The notes under the pieces are model-generated. The model saw only the letters and a program-made list of their open reading frames with translations, had not been told where the DNA came from and did not search any database. Below are positions 46,564-57,280 of a stretch of DNA of 63,985 nt, one piece after another (within the stretch, counting starts at the first letter, position 1; each line of letters begins with the position of its first letter). The position numbers and the translations under genes were made by a program. This DNA is from an uncultured Gammaproteobacteria bacterium (GTDB taxonomy: Bacteria > Pseudomonadota > Gammaproteobacteria > Pseudomonadales > Pseudohongiellaceae), in NCBI GenBank assembly GCA_913060975.1, contig CAJXVC010000013.1, positions 65,536 to 129,520 on the forward strand, in the 5' to 3' direction.

Positions 46564-47307
46564 TTACCTCTTTATGCGCGCCACTACCAGCCGGTAGCCT
46601 GCATCCAACTCGGACTGGCTCAGGATGTTGGCGTTGTTATGCTCCCAAACACCGCTTTCCAAATCCGCTGCCAGTTTCTCCAAGCCTGAATCGGGATCAG
46701 CAATTTTGGCAAAAGCAGAGATCGATTGACGCACGCTGCTATCGAGATAGGCTTGCAGGCGTTTCCAGAAGGCCGCAAGAAATCCATCCAGGCAATCTTC
46801 GGGAATGGGTAATGGCGCAACGCTTACTGCATCGAAAAACTCAGCAAGCGTGCTCACACCCGGAAAAAGTTCCATGTCCATACTGTGAATCTGTGGAAAG
46901 TAATCCCGAGTCAACCAAAATGGTTCGGCCGATGGGTCCCAGGTAATAGCAATAAACTTGTCGGTAGCGACTCGGTTGATCTCGGCAAATGCCTTTGCTC
47001 GATCTTCCCAATGGTGCATGGACAGTACAGTCATAGCATGAGAGAAACTGGCGTCAGCAAAAGGGAGCTTTTCGGCACAGGCTTGTTCGACTGGATGGCT
47101 ACCAGTTTTTCGCTGGGCAATCATTTTTGCTGATGGCTCAACTGCGACCAGGTTAGCTTCGAGCGGTTCATAAGAACCCGCGCCAGCCCCGATATTGAGT
47201 ATGCGCCTGGCTCCTCGCAGTTCGGTCAGCAGTCGCTGTTGGATACGAGGATCAGTCTGCCGAGTAAGTGAATAGTAGTGTCCGATCTTGTCGTATATCG
47301 CCACCAT
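46564..47307 (-). CDS. Class I SAM-dependent methyltransferase
   Basis: About 247 residues. The strong ribosome-binding site GGAGGAG before ATG 47307 fixes the start; an in-frame ATG at 47367 is dropped. Motif I is ILNIGAGAGSYEPLEANLVAVEPS, followed by EKLPFADASFSHAMTVLSMHHWED, a UbiE/BioC-like methyltransferase_11 pattern. The substrate is unknown. Confidence 0.82.
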   Translation of the reverse strand: MVAIYDKIGHYYSLTRQTDPRIQQRLLTELRGARRILNIGAGAGSYEPLEANLVAVEPSAKMIAQRKTGSHPVEQACAEKLPFADASFSHAMTVLSMHHWEDRAKAFAEINRVATDKFIAITWDPSAEPFWLTRDYFPQIHSMDMELFPGVSTLAEFFDAVSVAPLPIPEDCLDGFLAAFWKRLQAYLDSSVRQSISAFAKIADPDSGLEKLAADLESGVWEHNNANILSQSELDAGYRLVVARIKR

Positions 47308-47430
47308 CAACTCCTCCGCCTCTTTGCTGTCTTGCGAATTATGAGCGTGCACATCCACAAGCCGCAATAATCAGGCAGAGGAGCAATGATGCACGCTCCT
47401 CTGAATCATCCCGAAATTGCCTTTATTTGG

Positions 47431-47474
47431 CCCCCTCCTAAAATGATGCCTCATACCCGCATCACTGGAGGGGG
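47431..47474. other. Two-tier inverted repeat downstream of katG
   Basis: An outer stem of CCCCCTCC (47431-47438) with GGAGGGGG (47467-47474) encloses an inner stem of TGATGC (47444-47449) with GCATCA (47459-47464), separated by small unequal bulges. It starts 10 bp after the katG stop. It lacks a U-run, so it may be a stabilising mRNA hairpin or a protein-binding site rather than a simple terminator. Confidence 0.6.
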
Positions 47475-47483
47475 ACCTGCTGC

Positions 47484-49643
<2,160 letters not shown>

Positions 49644-49840
49644 TCACACTCCTTGCACATTCGGGCAATGTATTGATGATTGGTTCTTGAGAACTGACTT
49701 ACTTACTCTCAGTATCTGCCAGAAAGATGACGGTGTGAAATTGATTCTTCCTGCGCGGCCGTTCGCTTTTTCCAATAGTAGCGGGAGGCCAGAGCCTATC
49801 GGGGCTGGAGGAGATTAGCAGGGGGGCGGGCAACGGGCAT

Positions 49841-50194
49841 TTATAGTTGCCGCAGGATCTTCTCCATGGCCTTGCCCCTGGCCAATTCGTCGATCAGCTT
49901 ATCCAGATAGCGGATCTCTTGCATAGTGGGCTCTGCAATATCCTCAACGCGGATACCACATACCACGCCCTTGATTGCCCGGCGCTGTGGATTAAGTGCA
50001 GGGGCTTCAACAAAGAACGTCTCGAAATCTGTTTTATCTTCCAGCACAGCGGCAAGGCCGGCTTCATCATAGCCAGTCAGCCAATCGATAATCTGGTCGA
50101 CTTCGGCCTTGCTGCGCCCCTTCTTCTCTGCCTTGGCGACATAGTGTGGATAGACGCTGGCGAAACTCATTGTGTAGATACGGTGTTTGGACAT
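49841..50194 (-). CDS. DUF2200 family protein
   Basis: About 117 residues from ATG 50194, whose product starts [19 protein letters not shown], the family's normal N-terminus; the longer frame to 50230 overlaps the next gene. [15 protein letters not shown] and later [33 protein letters not shown] are conserved. The function is unknown; the protein is small, soluble and widespread. Confidence 0.85.
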   Translation of the reverse strand: MSKHRIYTMSFASVYPHYVAKAEKKGRSKAEVDQIIDWLTGYDEAGLAAVLEDKTDFETFFVEAPALNPQRRAIKGVVCGIRVEDIAEPTMQEIRYLDKLIDELARGKAMEKILRQL

Positions 50195-50219
50195 AATTCG
50201 CGAATACCGGGTGTATTTG

Positions 50220-50699
50220 TCAGCCTCCATCCTTTGCGGTCAATTTGAGATCCTCGCAGCCTTTTTCATAGGATATCAACAGATCAGCGGAATAGTACTC
50301 CGGTTTTTCCTTCAATACGGACTGCATGATGGGACTAGCCGAAATTGTTCTGCATACAAACCTGTTCCAGGCCTCATAGTCTGCTTGCCGCAAGCTTTCT
50401 TTCTGAAGAATCAAATGTTCCAGATAGTTCAGAAACATCTCTGCAATTGTTTTAGTCCGGCTATAATTTTCTGAATCCGGACCAATCTCTTTGCCATCGA
50501 AAAAGTACTGCCGCAACTCTGGGTATTCTACAATCGTCGATCTTACGCCCGACGACTGTTGATAAAGCGCAGATTGTGCTGTGACCCGTATTGATGTATT
50601 CACTTTTCGGAGCTGAAAATAAAGCGCGACCAAACCAATACCCTGTATAACAACTCCTACTACTAGTGCGACCACTTCCAACTCGCTAAGATTCGCCAT
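50220..50699 (-). CDS. Single-pass membrane protein of unknown function
   Basis: 159 residues, not recognised. One N-terminal helix ([20 protein letters not shown]) is followed by a cytosolic helical part with conserved-looking YFFDGKEIG and [17 protein letters not shown]. The arrangement resembles several small uncharacterised proteins with an N-terminal anchor and a four-helix domain. Confidence 0.65.
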   Translation of the reverse strand: MANLSELEVVALVVGVVIQGIGLVALYFQLRKVNTSIRVTAQSALYQQSSGVRSTIVEYPELRQYFFDGKEIGPDSENYSRTKTIAEMFLNYLEHLILQKESLRQADYEAWNRFVCRTISASPIMQSVLKEKPEYYSADLLISYEKGCEDLKLTAKDGG

Positions 50700-50776
50700 A
50701 TTTGCCTTCCAGTATTGTTAGCCCACTATTGTGACAATAGTGAACAGAGACTATCTGTTAGGCATATCTTAGCATA

Positions 50777-51265
50777 TCAATCATTCATTTCTTCAAAGCG
50801 GTTCATCTCAACGTTCTTTACGCTGCAGGCGGGGTCGAACAGCCGGCCATTCATGGCGATATAAACACCGGGCTCCAGAATCTGCGCCGCCGTTACCGCG
50901 GCGCCAAGATTGAACACCGCGTCGCTGTCACGGTACTGAGCCGGATACATCGAGCCGGTCAGCACAATCGTCTTCCCGGTGATTGCTTGTAGATGTCGCG
51001 CAGTTTTGATCATGGTGTCAGTGCCATGGGTGATGATCATACGTGACTCCGGGGCGGCCTCGACGGCCTTGCGAATAATCTCGCGGTCAGCATCAGTCAG
51101 TTCGAGACTGTCCTTTTGCATAATCGGAACCAGCTCATAGTCCAACACAACATTCGCCCGCTCAAGTACGCCGGATGCTTGCGGCTCACCCACCTGATAT
51201 TCGCTCTTCTGGTCGAAATAGGTTTTGTCGATGGTGCCGCCGGTGGTGAAAATTTTCAGGGTCAT
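50777..51265 (-). CDS. Short asparaginase-domain protein
   Basis: 162 residues, about half the length of L-asparaginase. The N-terminal TTGGTIDK holds the catalytic Thr, and ITHGTDTMIKTARHL the second active-site group. LTGSMYPAQYRDSDAVFNLGAAV follows, and the protein stops where the C-terminal domain would begin. The stop is followed by non-coding sequence, not a decayed second half, so this is the stand-alone short form. Activity is unproven. Confidence 0.85.
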   Translation of the reverse strand: MTLKIFTTGGTIDKTYFDQKSEYQVGEPQASGVLERANVVLDYELVPIMQKDSLELTDADREIIRKAVEAAPESRMIITHGTDTMIKTARHLQAITGKTIVLTGSMYPAQYRDSDAVFNLGAAVTAAQILEPGVYIAMNGRLFDPACSVKNVEMNRFEEMND

Positions 51266-51346
51266 AAGCTCACTCTGTAAACGATGCGCGTAAAGTATTG
51301 CCAGCGACCCGGCGAGTGGTCGATAAATAATTCACTAGTTAATGAC

Positions 51347-52657
51347 CTAATCAGCATTGAACTCTTCGACACGCCTTTGCAAGTCATCACGATCTGACTT
51401 TTCCGATAATGACTCTTTGCCGGCCCTGCTGATCATGTCGACGTGCATTTGTAACACTGCCAAATAGTCTTGGTCGTCTGTATTGTCTGCAATGACATTG
51501 AGTGCTTCAACCATGCGGATCAATACTGCTGCCTTGCCGTTTGCATTCTGCCTGATTTGATTCAGCGCTGCGGCAACAATGCCGCGGAAATCCACACTGT
51601 TCAATTGGACACGTAGATAACCCTTGTCGTCCTGCATTTCCTGTGCCGGAAAGTGGCGACTCACTATCAATGACAGTGCCGTTTCCAGATGATCGATGCA
51701 ACCCAGTGCGGTATAAGGGTCATTAATGCCGGGTGACAGCGCCCTGGTCGCGACTTCAACCAACTGCCGTATAGCAAATTCCACATCCTGTTCCGGTGAA
51801 CGCTGGCTGCCAATAATGAAGGCACCGCAGATTCGTTTGTGCATCTTGTCGTCCGGCTTCTTGCGGGCGCGCACACGCACCAACCTTTGGTCCTGCGACA
51901 CATAGTCGCCCGCCCGCTGCAATACCTCGATCAAACAGTCGTTATTAACTGCAATATCAAGAAGGGTGCCATATTCAACCGCCTGTATATAACCCCACTT
52001 TGTTGAGGTGAGAATATAGTCAGCATCCGAGACACGGTCTTTTTCATTGGGCCTGGTTTCTGCGTTCTTTCGGTCAGCCGGGAAAAAACTTCGAATCTGC
52101 TGCAACAGGTCATAACTGACATCGCGAATTACGTTTTCTGCCTGTATCGCGGTAGCCACGTGATGAATAAAATAGATAAGAATCGCCACATTAGTTAGCG
52201 CCAGTAGCACGGCGACATTGATTGATAGATGGGGAATGAATTCCGAATTGTCGGCTGGTTGAATCGACGAGAGAACGCACAGGCAATAAACAAATGTGGC
52301 AATGAAACTGCCCAGCACAATCTGATAACTCTTACTGCGCATGAAATTTTTCAGAAGTCGCGGGCCAAACTGATTGGCTGCCAGCGTCAGCGTCACGATA
52401 GTTATTGAGAAGACGGTAGCTGCCACCGTAATAGTCGAGCCGGCGATAGTCGAAAGAATGACTCGCCCACCTTCAGCACTCACTGGATCCAGCATGCCAA
52501 TCAGCGGGAAATAGAGATCCGGGTGTTCCTGATCCACTTGCGAAAGATAAAAAAACAGCAGGATGGCGGCGAGCGTCATAAGTGCTGGAATAAACCAGAA
52601 ACTCGTACTCAATCGTTGCCACAGGTTCACTAGTCGAACAATCAGGAATGAATGCAT
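51347..52657 (-). CDS. DUF2254 membrane protein
   Basis: 436 residues. Four hydrophobic helices lie in the first ~160 residues (FIPALMTLAAILLFFYLS; STITVAATVFSITIVTLTLAANQFGPRLL; and two more). They are followed by a soluble domain with FIIGSQRSPEQDVEFAIRQLVEVATRALSPGINDPYTALGCID (central, highly conserved part of DUF2254). The function is unknown; the family is found in many free-living proteobacteria. Confidence 0.87.
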   Translation of the reverse strand: MHSFLIVRLVNLWQRLSTSFWFIPALMTLAAILLFFYLSQVDQEHPDLYFPLIGMLDPVSAEGGRVILSTIAGSTITVAATVFSITIVTLTLAANQFGPRLLKNFMRSKSYQIVLGSFIATFVYCLCVLSSIQPADNSEFIPHLSINVAVLLALTNVAILIYFIHHVATAIQAENVIRDVSYDLLQQIRSFFPADRKNAETRPNEKDRVSDADYILTSTKWGYIQAVEYGTLLDIAVNNDCLIEVLQRAGDYVSQDQRLVRVRARKKPDDKMHKRICGAFIIGSQRSPEQDVEFAIRQLVEVATRALSPGINDPYTALGCIDHLETALSLIVSRHFPAQEMQDDKGYLRVQLNSVDFRGIVAAALNQIRQNANGKAAVLIRMVEALNVIADNTDDQDYLAVLQMHVDMISRAGKESLSEKSDRDDLQRRVEEFNAD

Positions 52658-52787
52658 GATCTCAGGTGGTACTGTGGTCCCTTCACCGCTAGCGTAAGAT
52701 TCGTTACCAATACTTTACCCTGTTGCGGGCAAGTGCACGAATAAGAATGATTGCCTGACCGAAATCAGCATTGGACCGAGGACCTCA

Positions 52788-53384
52788 TCAAGCTTCGAGG
52801 CGCAACTCGTAGATAGCGATAGCCTCATCATTTGGGTTGACCGTGTTACGACCAAACTTGAAACCGAGCTTCGCCAGCAATTGGATAGAACTTTTGTTTT
52901 CGGGCACCGTGATGGCCAGTAGCGCGTCCTTGGCAAGCTGCGTCGCCGCAAAGTCAATCACCGAGCGTGCCGACTCGGCTGCCAAGCCCTGGCCCCAAAA
53001 AGCTTCAAGAAAGGCAAAGCCCAGATCAGTCTGCTCCAGATAGTCGCGATCCACCAGCCCACAAATCCCTATCGGCGTCTGTGACTCTTTTAATTCGACC
53101 AACCAAAAGCCCAGACCACTGTCATACCCCTTGATAATTCGCTCTTGCAAATACACGCCTGCAGCGGCTATCGAGTCAACATCGTGCTGGCTGATAAAGC
53201 GCCGCCATGAAGGTTCGCTCAACAACTTGAGCATGAAACCGGCATCAAGCTCGGTCGCCCGGCGCAAGTTCAGTCGCTCGGTAGCACGGGGGAGCGGGTG
53301 GCAACTGGCAGTGTGTGATGAGTCAGACAAATTAATCCGCCACTGCCGCGGCGATCGCCTGACCAAGTGAAGCGATTGCTGCAT
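52788..53384 (-). CDS. GNAT-family N-acetyltransferase
   Basis: Up to 198 residues of the RimJ/RimL-type acetyltransferase group: TERLNLRRATELDAGFMLKLLSEPSWRRF, LQERIIKGYDSGLGFWLVELKESQTPIGICGLV and FLEAFWGQGLAAESARSVIDFA, the acetyl-CoA loop. The ATG at 53384 overlaps the beta-lactamase stop by 53 bp. A TTG at 53330 begins just past that stop and gives a more usual ~180-residue protein, so the start is open. Confidence 0.8.
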   Translation of the reverse strand: MQQSLHLVRRSPRQWRINLSDSSHTASCHPLPRATERLNLRRATELDAGFMLKLLSEPSWRRFISQHDVDSIAAAGVYLQERIIKGYDSGLGFWLVELKESQTPIGICGLVDRDYLEQTDLGFAFLEAFWGQGLAAESARSVIDFAATQLAKDALLAITVPENKSSIQLLAKLGFKFGRNTVNPNDEAIAIYELRLEA

Positions 53385-54201
53385 TGCGCGCCGCGAACGA
53401 GGCTTCTGTTTCCGTAATGTAAATCGTGGCTATAATCGGCGAATCAGTTGAGGGCCACATCACCGCAGCGATAGAACGCGAGCCATAACCGCCGGCACCG
53501 GTCTTGTCACCGATCTGCCAGTGCTCAGGGATGCCGGCTCTGAGCAGTGCATCGCCAACCGAGTTGGCTTTTAACCAGGCGACTAATTGTGCCTGCGAGG
53601 TTGCTGACAGCGCAGTACCAAAGAGCAGCTCTTCAAGTAACCTGGCCATCGCATTCGGCGTGGTCGTGTCACGCGGGTCACCCGGCACCGCTTCATTCAG
53701 TTCAGTCTCCCAACGATCCAGGCGAGTCACGTCATCACCCACACTGCGCACAAATCGCGTCAAGCCATCAGGACCACCAATGGCTTGCAGCACAAGATTG
53801 CCAGCGGTGTTATCGCTGACGGTAATGGTGGCTGCACACAATTCACCCAGAGTCATGCCGGCTGTGTCGGCTTTGGATTCTGTAACAGGCGAATACTCAA
53901 CGAGATCGGTTTTGGAAAAGCGTACTAGCCTGTCCAACTGTTCCTCGCCAGAATCGACCCGGGCGAGTAATGCTGCGCAGGCAATGGTCTTGAAGGTGCT
54001 GGACATGGGAAAACGATCATTCGCCTGATACTCCCAACGCTGATCCCTGTCTGGAACAGCCACCGCAACGCCGACGCGGGCATCGAGTTGCACTTCAACT
54101 TTTTCAATAAATTCAATCAGCTTGTCGTCTTGCCCAAGTACGGGATTGGATATCGCCAGAAAACAGACAGCGGCTACTGTCGAAACAAGAAAATCAGGCA
54201 T
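53332..54201 (-). CDS. Class A beta-lactamase
   Basis: About 289 residues, signal peptide then serine beta-lactamase. S68-T-F-K71 is the nucleophile motif, S129-D-N131 the second, E165-T-E-L-N169 the omega-loop Glu/Asn, and K233-T-G235 the third, so all catalytic elements are intact. The stretches EYSPVTESKADTAGMTLGELC and GDPRDTTTP resemble carbenicillin-hydrolysing (CARB/PSE) enzymes, but the third motif is KTG rather than RTG/RSG. ATG 54201 is used; a GTG at 54216 is an alternative. No mobile element or cassette site flanks it, so it looks chromosomal. Confidence 0.9.
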   Translation of the reverse strand: MPDFLVSTVAAVCFLAISNPVLGQDDKLIEFIEKVEVQLDARVGVAVAVPDRDQRWEYQANDRFPMSSTFKTIACAALLARVDSGEEQLDRLVRFSKTDLVEYSPVTESKADTAGMTLGELCAATITVSDNTAGNLVLQAIGGPDGLTRFVRSVGDDVTRLDRWETELNEAVPGDPRDTTTPNAMARLLEELLFGTALSATSQAQLVAWLKANSVGDALLRAGIPEHWQIGDKTGAGGYGSRSIAAVMWPSTDSPIIATIYITETEASFAARNAAIASLGQAIAAAVAD

Positions 54202-54220
54202 GATAATGCAACTCACCTCT

Positions 54221-54254
54221 ACAACTATTTAAATTCGACAACTATTCAAGTTCG
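54221..54254. repeat. 17-bp tandem duplication upstream of the beta-lactamase
   Basis: ACAACTATTTAAATTCG and ACAACTATTCAAGTTCG are adjacent copies with two differences, 20 bp upstream of the beta-lactamase start. They overlap the 3' end of the interrupted frame. Confidence 0.75.
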
Positions 54255-54427
54255 ACAGTCACTGCTTTTGGTGAGCCATCGACCGCCATTTCGGTGACGA
54301 CAGTTCCGGCAGCAATAAAGCGCGCATCGTCAATGACAAAAGTTTCAGCAATCTAATTACCAGCCGTGTCGGTACACTGTAGCCGACCTGATTCGCAGCA
54401 AACCTGTGCGCTATCTTTATTATACAT
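54242..54427 (-). pseudogene. Short reading frame with one internal TAG
   Basis: From ATG at 54427 the frame encodes 24 residues, a TAG at 54353-54355, then 36 more residues in the same frame to a TAG at 54242-54244. The second part (FVIDDARFIAAGTVVTEMA, then VDGSPKAVTVELE) reads like a real beta-strand-rich protein end. The first part contains a CC pair. It may be a gene remnant with a nonsense change; no family was recognised and chance is not excluded. Confidence 0.3.
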
Positions 54428-54699
54428 GTGTTGTGAGTGGGGCTAACCTTCTTCCCGGCCATGCTTGCACTCGCTCACATGGATAGCCAAGGTGATAGGC
54501 ATAAGTAGTAAAGACAAATTGGCTCGTAACAAACAGTATTGCAGTGACTGGAAGTTGGTGCTGGAGAAATCTGAGAAGGCCAGTTGCTGTCTTTATTGTC
54601 AGACACAGGGATTGCTTTTCTGTTGCTCAGCCGAGCTTAGCGCTAACACGAGCCTTTACCAAACCAACAGCTACTGCGATCTGCAACGCGCGGGGTGAT

Positions 54700-56109
54700 C
54701 TAATCAGCGGCCACAGCAATGCCATATTGCAGGCGAATCTGACTCTCTACCGGCACACCCTCGGGCATTCTGGGGCGAAAGCGCATCTGTTCGATTCTTG
54801 CCATTGCCTGCTCGTTACCGAGTGGCAAACCATCGAAGCCATCAAGCAGCCGTACATCATAAGCATCGCCGATAGTCTGCTTGTAGCGGTGTTTATAGAG
54901 AAACGTTGATTCATTCTCATTGGGCAATGAGAACTCGAAGAGTGCGTAGTCAGGATCGCCTTGCGCAGTATCAGCCAAGAGTAACGGATCGCTGGTGGTT
55001 GGATAGTCGGTTGACCACTCTTCAAATGAGAGTCGGTGGGTCGGCATCGCTTCGGTACTGGCTTGTGCACTGGCTTGCGCACTGTTCTGCGAACTTTCGG
55101 CAGTGCTTGAGTCACTCCCTATGGCGGCTGCGACACTGCTATGAAAGCGCTGCAGTGGCAGCACTCGGGGCTGACTGAAAAACCTGTTCAGCTGTCGCTG
55201 GCTAACACCTGCGTCCTGCAGCGCCGCATAAGCGCTTTCATAATTGTTCTTCGCCTCGGCGGCATAGTCATAGAGCATCTGCCAATCCGCCCGATATAAC
55301 TGCGCCATGGCCTGCCCAATCGGATCTGCTGAATCGCCTTCGCTATACAGCCGCTCGATCTGCGCCAACAACCATAGCCCATCGGTATAACTGGTTTGCT
55401 TGAACTGCTTCTTGCGCCAGCCGAAAGTCTGCCCCCGCAACGGGTAATAAAAGTTCGCATTGGCACGCGTCCGACCACCCTCATCGAAGCCTTTCTTGAA
55501 TAAATAGATATGGCGCACTTGCCTGTATAGATGCGGCGCCAGCTCCGGGCTGGTCTCACCGTACAATTGGCGCGCTGTATAGATAATGGCCTGATTAATC
55601 TGATGGATGCGAGACAGATGGCGGCCGCGCTCGATTTGGGTATCTTCTTTGGCGCCGCGCAAGTGCTGTTCGGCCAAAGCGAGAAAATCGTCGATCAGGG
55701 TTTCCTGCAGTGCCACCGGCACACGCAGATAGAACGAAAACAAATAATCCATTTGCTCCCGCGCATCCGCCCAGGCTTGCTGATTGGAAAAATTATCAAT
55801 GCGCTTGCGAATCAGTGCCAACTGGGCCGGTGTGTGGAGGCCACGATGCAACCGGGTAATTTGCAGAGCCCGGTCTAGCGTGGCATCAGCCTGATCAAAC
55901 TGGTTTAGCGTCATCAACTGATTGGCAAGCTGCTCGAGTGGCTCGACGAGCGCCATATCATGCCGTCCGTAGTCAGCCTCGGTAGCTTCGACAAGCGCAC
56001 TGGCGGAGTCCAGCGCGCGCAAGACTTGATCATTGGCAGGCTGGGCCTGAGCAACAGCAAATGAACTCATGACCAGAAACCAAACCGGGGTTAGTTGCTT
56101 TCTGCACAT
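54700..56109 (-). CDS. Secreted TPR-like protein with a TonB-like C-terminus
   Basis: About 469 residues. ATG 56109 has AGAGG upstream and leads into a signal peptide (PVWFLVMSSFAVAQAQ); an in-frame ATG at 56133 has no ribosome-binding site. A tetratricopeptide-like region (MTLNQFDQADATLDRALQITRLHRG) lies near residue 85. Towards the end a Ser/Ala/Gln-rich linker is followed by EQMRFRPRMPEGVPVESQIRLQYGI, a TonB-C-like pattern of two strands. It is a periplasmic protein of unknown role; a protein-interaction function is inferred. Confidence 0.65.
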   Translation of the reverse strand: MCRKQLTPVWFLVMSSFAVAQAQPANDQVLRALDSASALVEATEADYGRHDMALVEPLEQLANQLMTLNQFDQADATLDRALQITRLHRGLHTPAQLALIRKRIDNFSNQQAWADAREQMDYLFSFYLRVPVALQETLIDDFLALAEQHLRGAKEDTQIERGRHLSRIHQINQAIIYTARQLYGETSPELAPHLYRQVRHIYLFKKGFDEGGRTRANANFYYPLRGQTFGWRKKQFKQTSYTDGLWLLAQIERLYSEGDSADPIGQAMAQLYRADWQMLYDYAAEAKNNYESAYAALQDAGVSQRQLNRFFSQPRVLPLQRFHSSVAAAIGSDSSTAESSQNSAQASAQASTEAMPTHRLSFEEWSTDYPTTSDPLLLADTAQGDPDYALFEFSLPNENESTFLYKHRYKQTIGDAYDVRLLDGFDGLPLGNEQAMARIEQMRFRPRMPEGVPVESQIRLQYGIAVAAD

Positions 56110-56222
56110 GTTAAATAGCCTCTTAAGGGCCATAGTTTACGAATTATACTGCTTGGGAGATCACTCTAGCATGCCTGTTGCACGATACAACATGCCTGTC
56201 GCCGGACGGTCTGTAGTACGGG

Positions 56223-56618
56223 TTATCTGCGTGACTCGGCCGTCAGGCTGAAACAGTGCTGACCGGCGGGATGAGACCAGAAGTCGTCCAGCTGCGAAGG
56301 GGCAGAAAACTGTGCACATAGCTGAAAGGAGTCGTTAGTTGTGACCTCGTAGCCATACTGGGCCTGGGTTTCCGGATCAGTCGGTACCCGGCTCAGTTGC
56401 AGGCCATTCACTAGCTCTGCCAGTTCGTCAGGTAAGCGACCTTCGACCGTATAGCTTTGGCTGAGGATATTGGAGAGCATGCGCAGATCATTGATTCGTT
56501 GTTGATCCAACCGCCGAAGTCTCTCGTCCAGCGGTGAGCCGATAAGGAGGATCCCAATGAGTATGGCAGCGATGACAACAACCGACGAGCCCAGCGCAAA
56601 CAGCTTGTTCGTTGTCAT
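56223..56618 (-). CDS. Membrane-anchored pseudopilin-like protein
   Basis: 131 residues. A single N-terminal helix (LFALGSSVVVIAAILIGILLIG) precedes a periplasmic helix, then GRLPDELAELVNGL and a small beta domain (AQYGYEVTTNDSFQLCAQFSAPS) of the kind found in type IV pilin-like proteins. It lacks a prepilin peptidase site. It overlaps the upstream DUF5671 gene by 4 bp and is probably its partner. Confidence 0.65.
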   Translation of the reverse strand: MTTNKLFALGSSVVVIAAILIGILLIGSPLDERLRRLDQQRINDLRMLSNILSQSYTVEGRLPDELAELVNGLQLSRVPTDPETQAQYGYEVTTNDSFQLCAQFSAPSQLDDFWSHPAGQHCFSLTAESRR

Positions 56619-57256
56619 TGCGCAAGCGCCTTGTCATCTGTCCGCACCTCCGACAAATAATAGTAAAAGATCGCTCCGGCGATACCGCCAACTGTCAGCA
56701 CTTTGAAAACAAACCGCAAAGTCAGCTCGCCAGACAGCAAACTGTTCAACAGCGCAATCAGATCACCCACTATCACGCAGGTGGCGATTGCCAGAGTCAG
56801 ATAAGTTAACCATTTGCGTACAGTCGAAGATCGCTGCGCTGGTTCGCGCTTTATTTGTCGAGTAATGAGGCGCGATATCAGCAGAAACAATGGAAACGCA
56901 ACTACCAACGTTGATATTGAAAATCTGATACGGGAGTCTGCAATTATCCGGCCTTGTGGGAATGCTGGGTCAGGCAAGGCAATGTTGATAAATTGGAACA
57001 GCAAGTTGCCCAGATTGTAGGCACTCAGATACAGCATGCCGAACATCACCAAATACAAGAACGCATCTCTGGCTGACACCTGCGCTTTGGGAATCGGCAC
57101 GGGAACCGGGAACGGCACTTCGGAGTACATACTCAAAGCACTGGTTATTTGATGTTTGGGCCAACCAGCGGCAAGCAAGGATTGTTCAACATCTGTTCTG
57201 GATGCCCCGGCGCTTAACGCTTCTTTGACGAACTGCTGCAATGTGGCATCGGTCAT
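56615..57256 (-). CDS. DUF5671 membrane protein
   Basis: 213 residues. An N-terminal soluble region (LQQFVKEALSAGASRTDVEQSLLAAGW, about 5-31) has a ubiquitin-associated-like helical look. Four membrane helices follow, starting near DAFLYLVMFGMLYLSAYNL, the DUF5671 core. The gene overlaps the pseudopilin-like gene by 4 bp. The function is unknown; such pairs occur in unrelated bacteria. Confidence 0.8.
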   Translation of the reverse strand: MTDATLQQFVKEALSAGASRTDVEQSLLAAGWPKHQITSALSMYSEVPFPVPVPIPKAQVSARDAFLYLVMFGMLYLSAYNLGNLLFQFINIALPDPAFPQGRIIADSRIRFSISTLVVAFPLFLLISRLITRQIKREPAQRSSTVRKWLTYLTLAIATCVIVGDLIALLNSLLSGELTLRFVFKVLTVGGIAGAIFYYYLSEVRTDDKALAQ

Positions 57257-57280
57257 GTTCTACCCTTTGAATCGAACGCG

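Larger units (their letters stand above)
54202..54699. other. Spacer without firm gene
   Basis: 498 bp between the beta-lactamase start and the next minus-strand gene. It holds a 17-bp duplication, an interrupted short reading frame on the minus strand, and plus-strand frames with no ribosome-binding site or family resemblance. No promoter or attC site was identified. Confidence 0.45.

Noticed and set aside
50777..51265. Asparaginase gene taken as a truncated pseudogene
   Set aside because: The frame is clean, both catalytic motifs are intact and this short length is a recognised stand-alone form; no remnant of a second domain follows.
54465..54909. Plus-strand frames in the spacer after the beta-lactamase
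   Set aside because: Two overlapping frames without ribosome-binding sites, low-complexity Cys/Ser-rich composition, partly antisense to the TPR-like gene.
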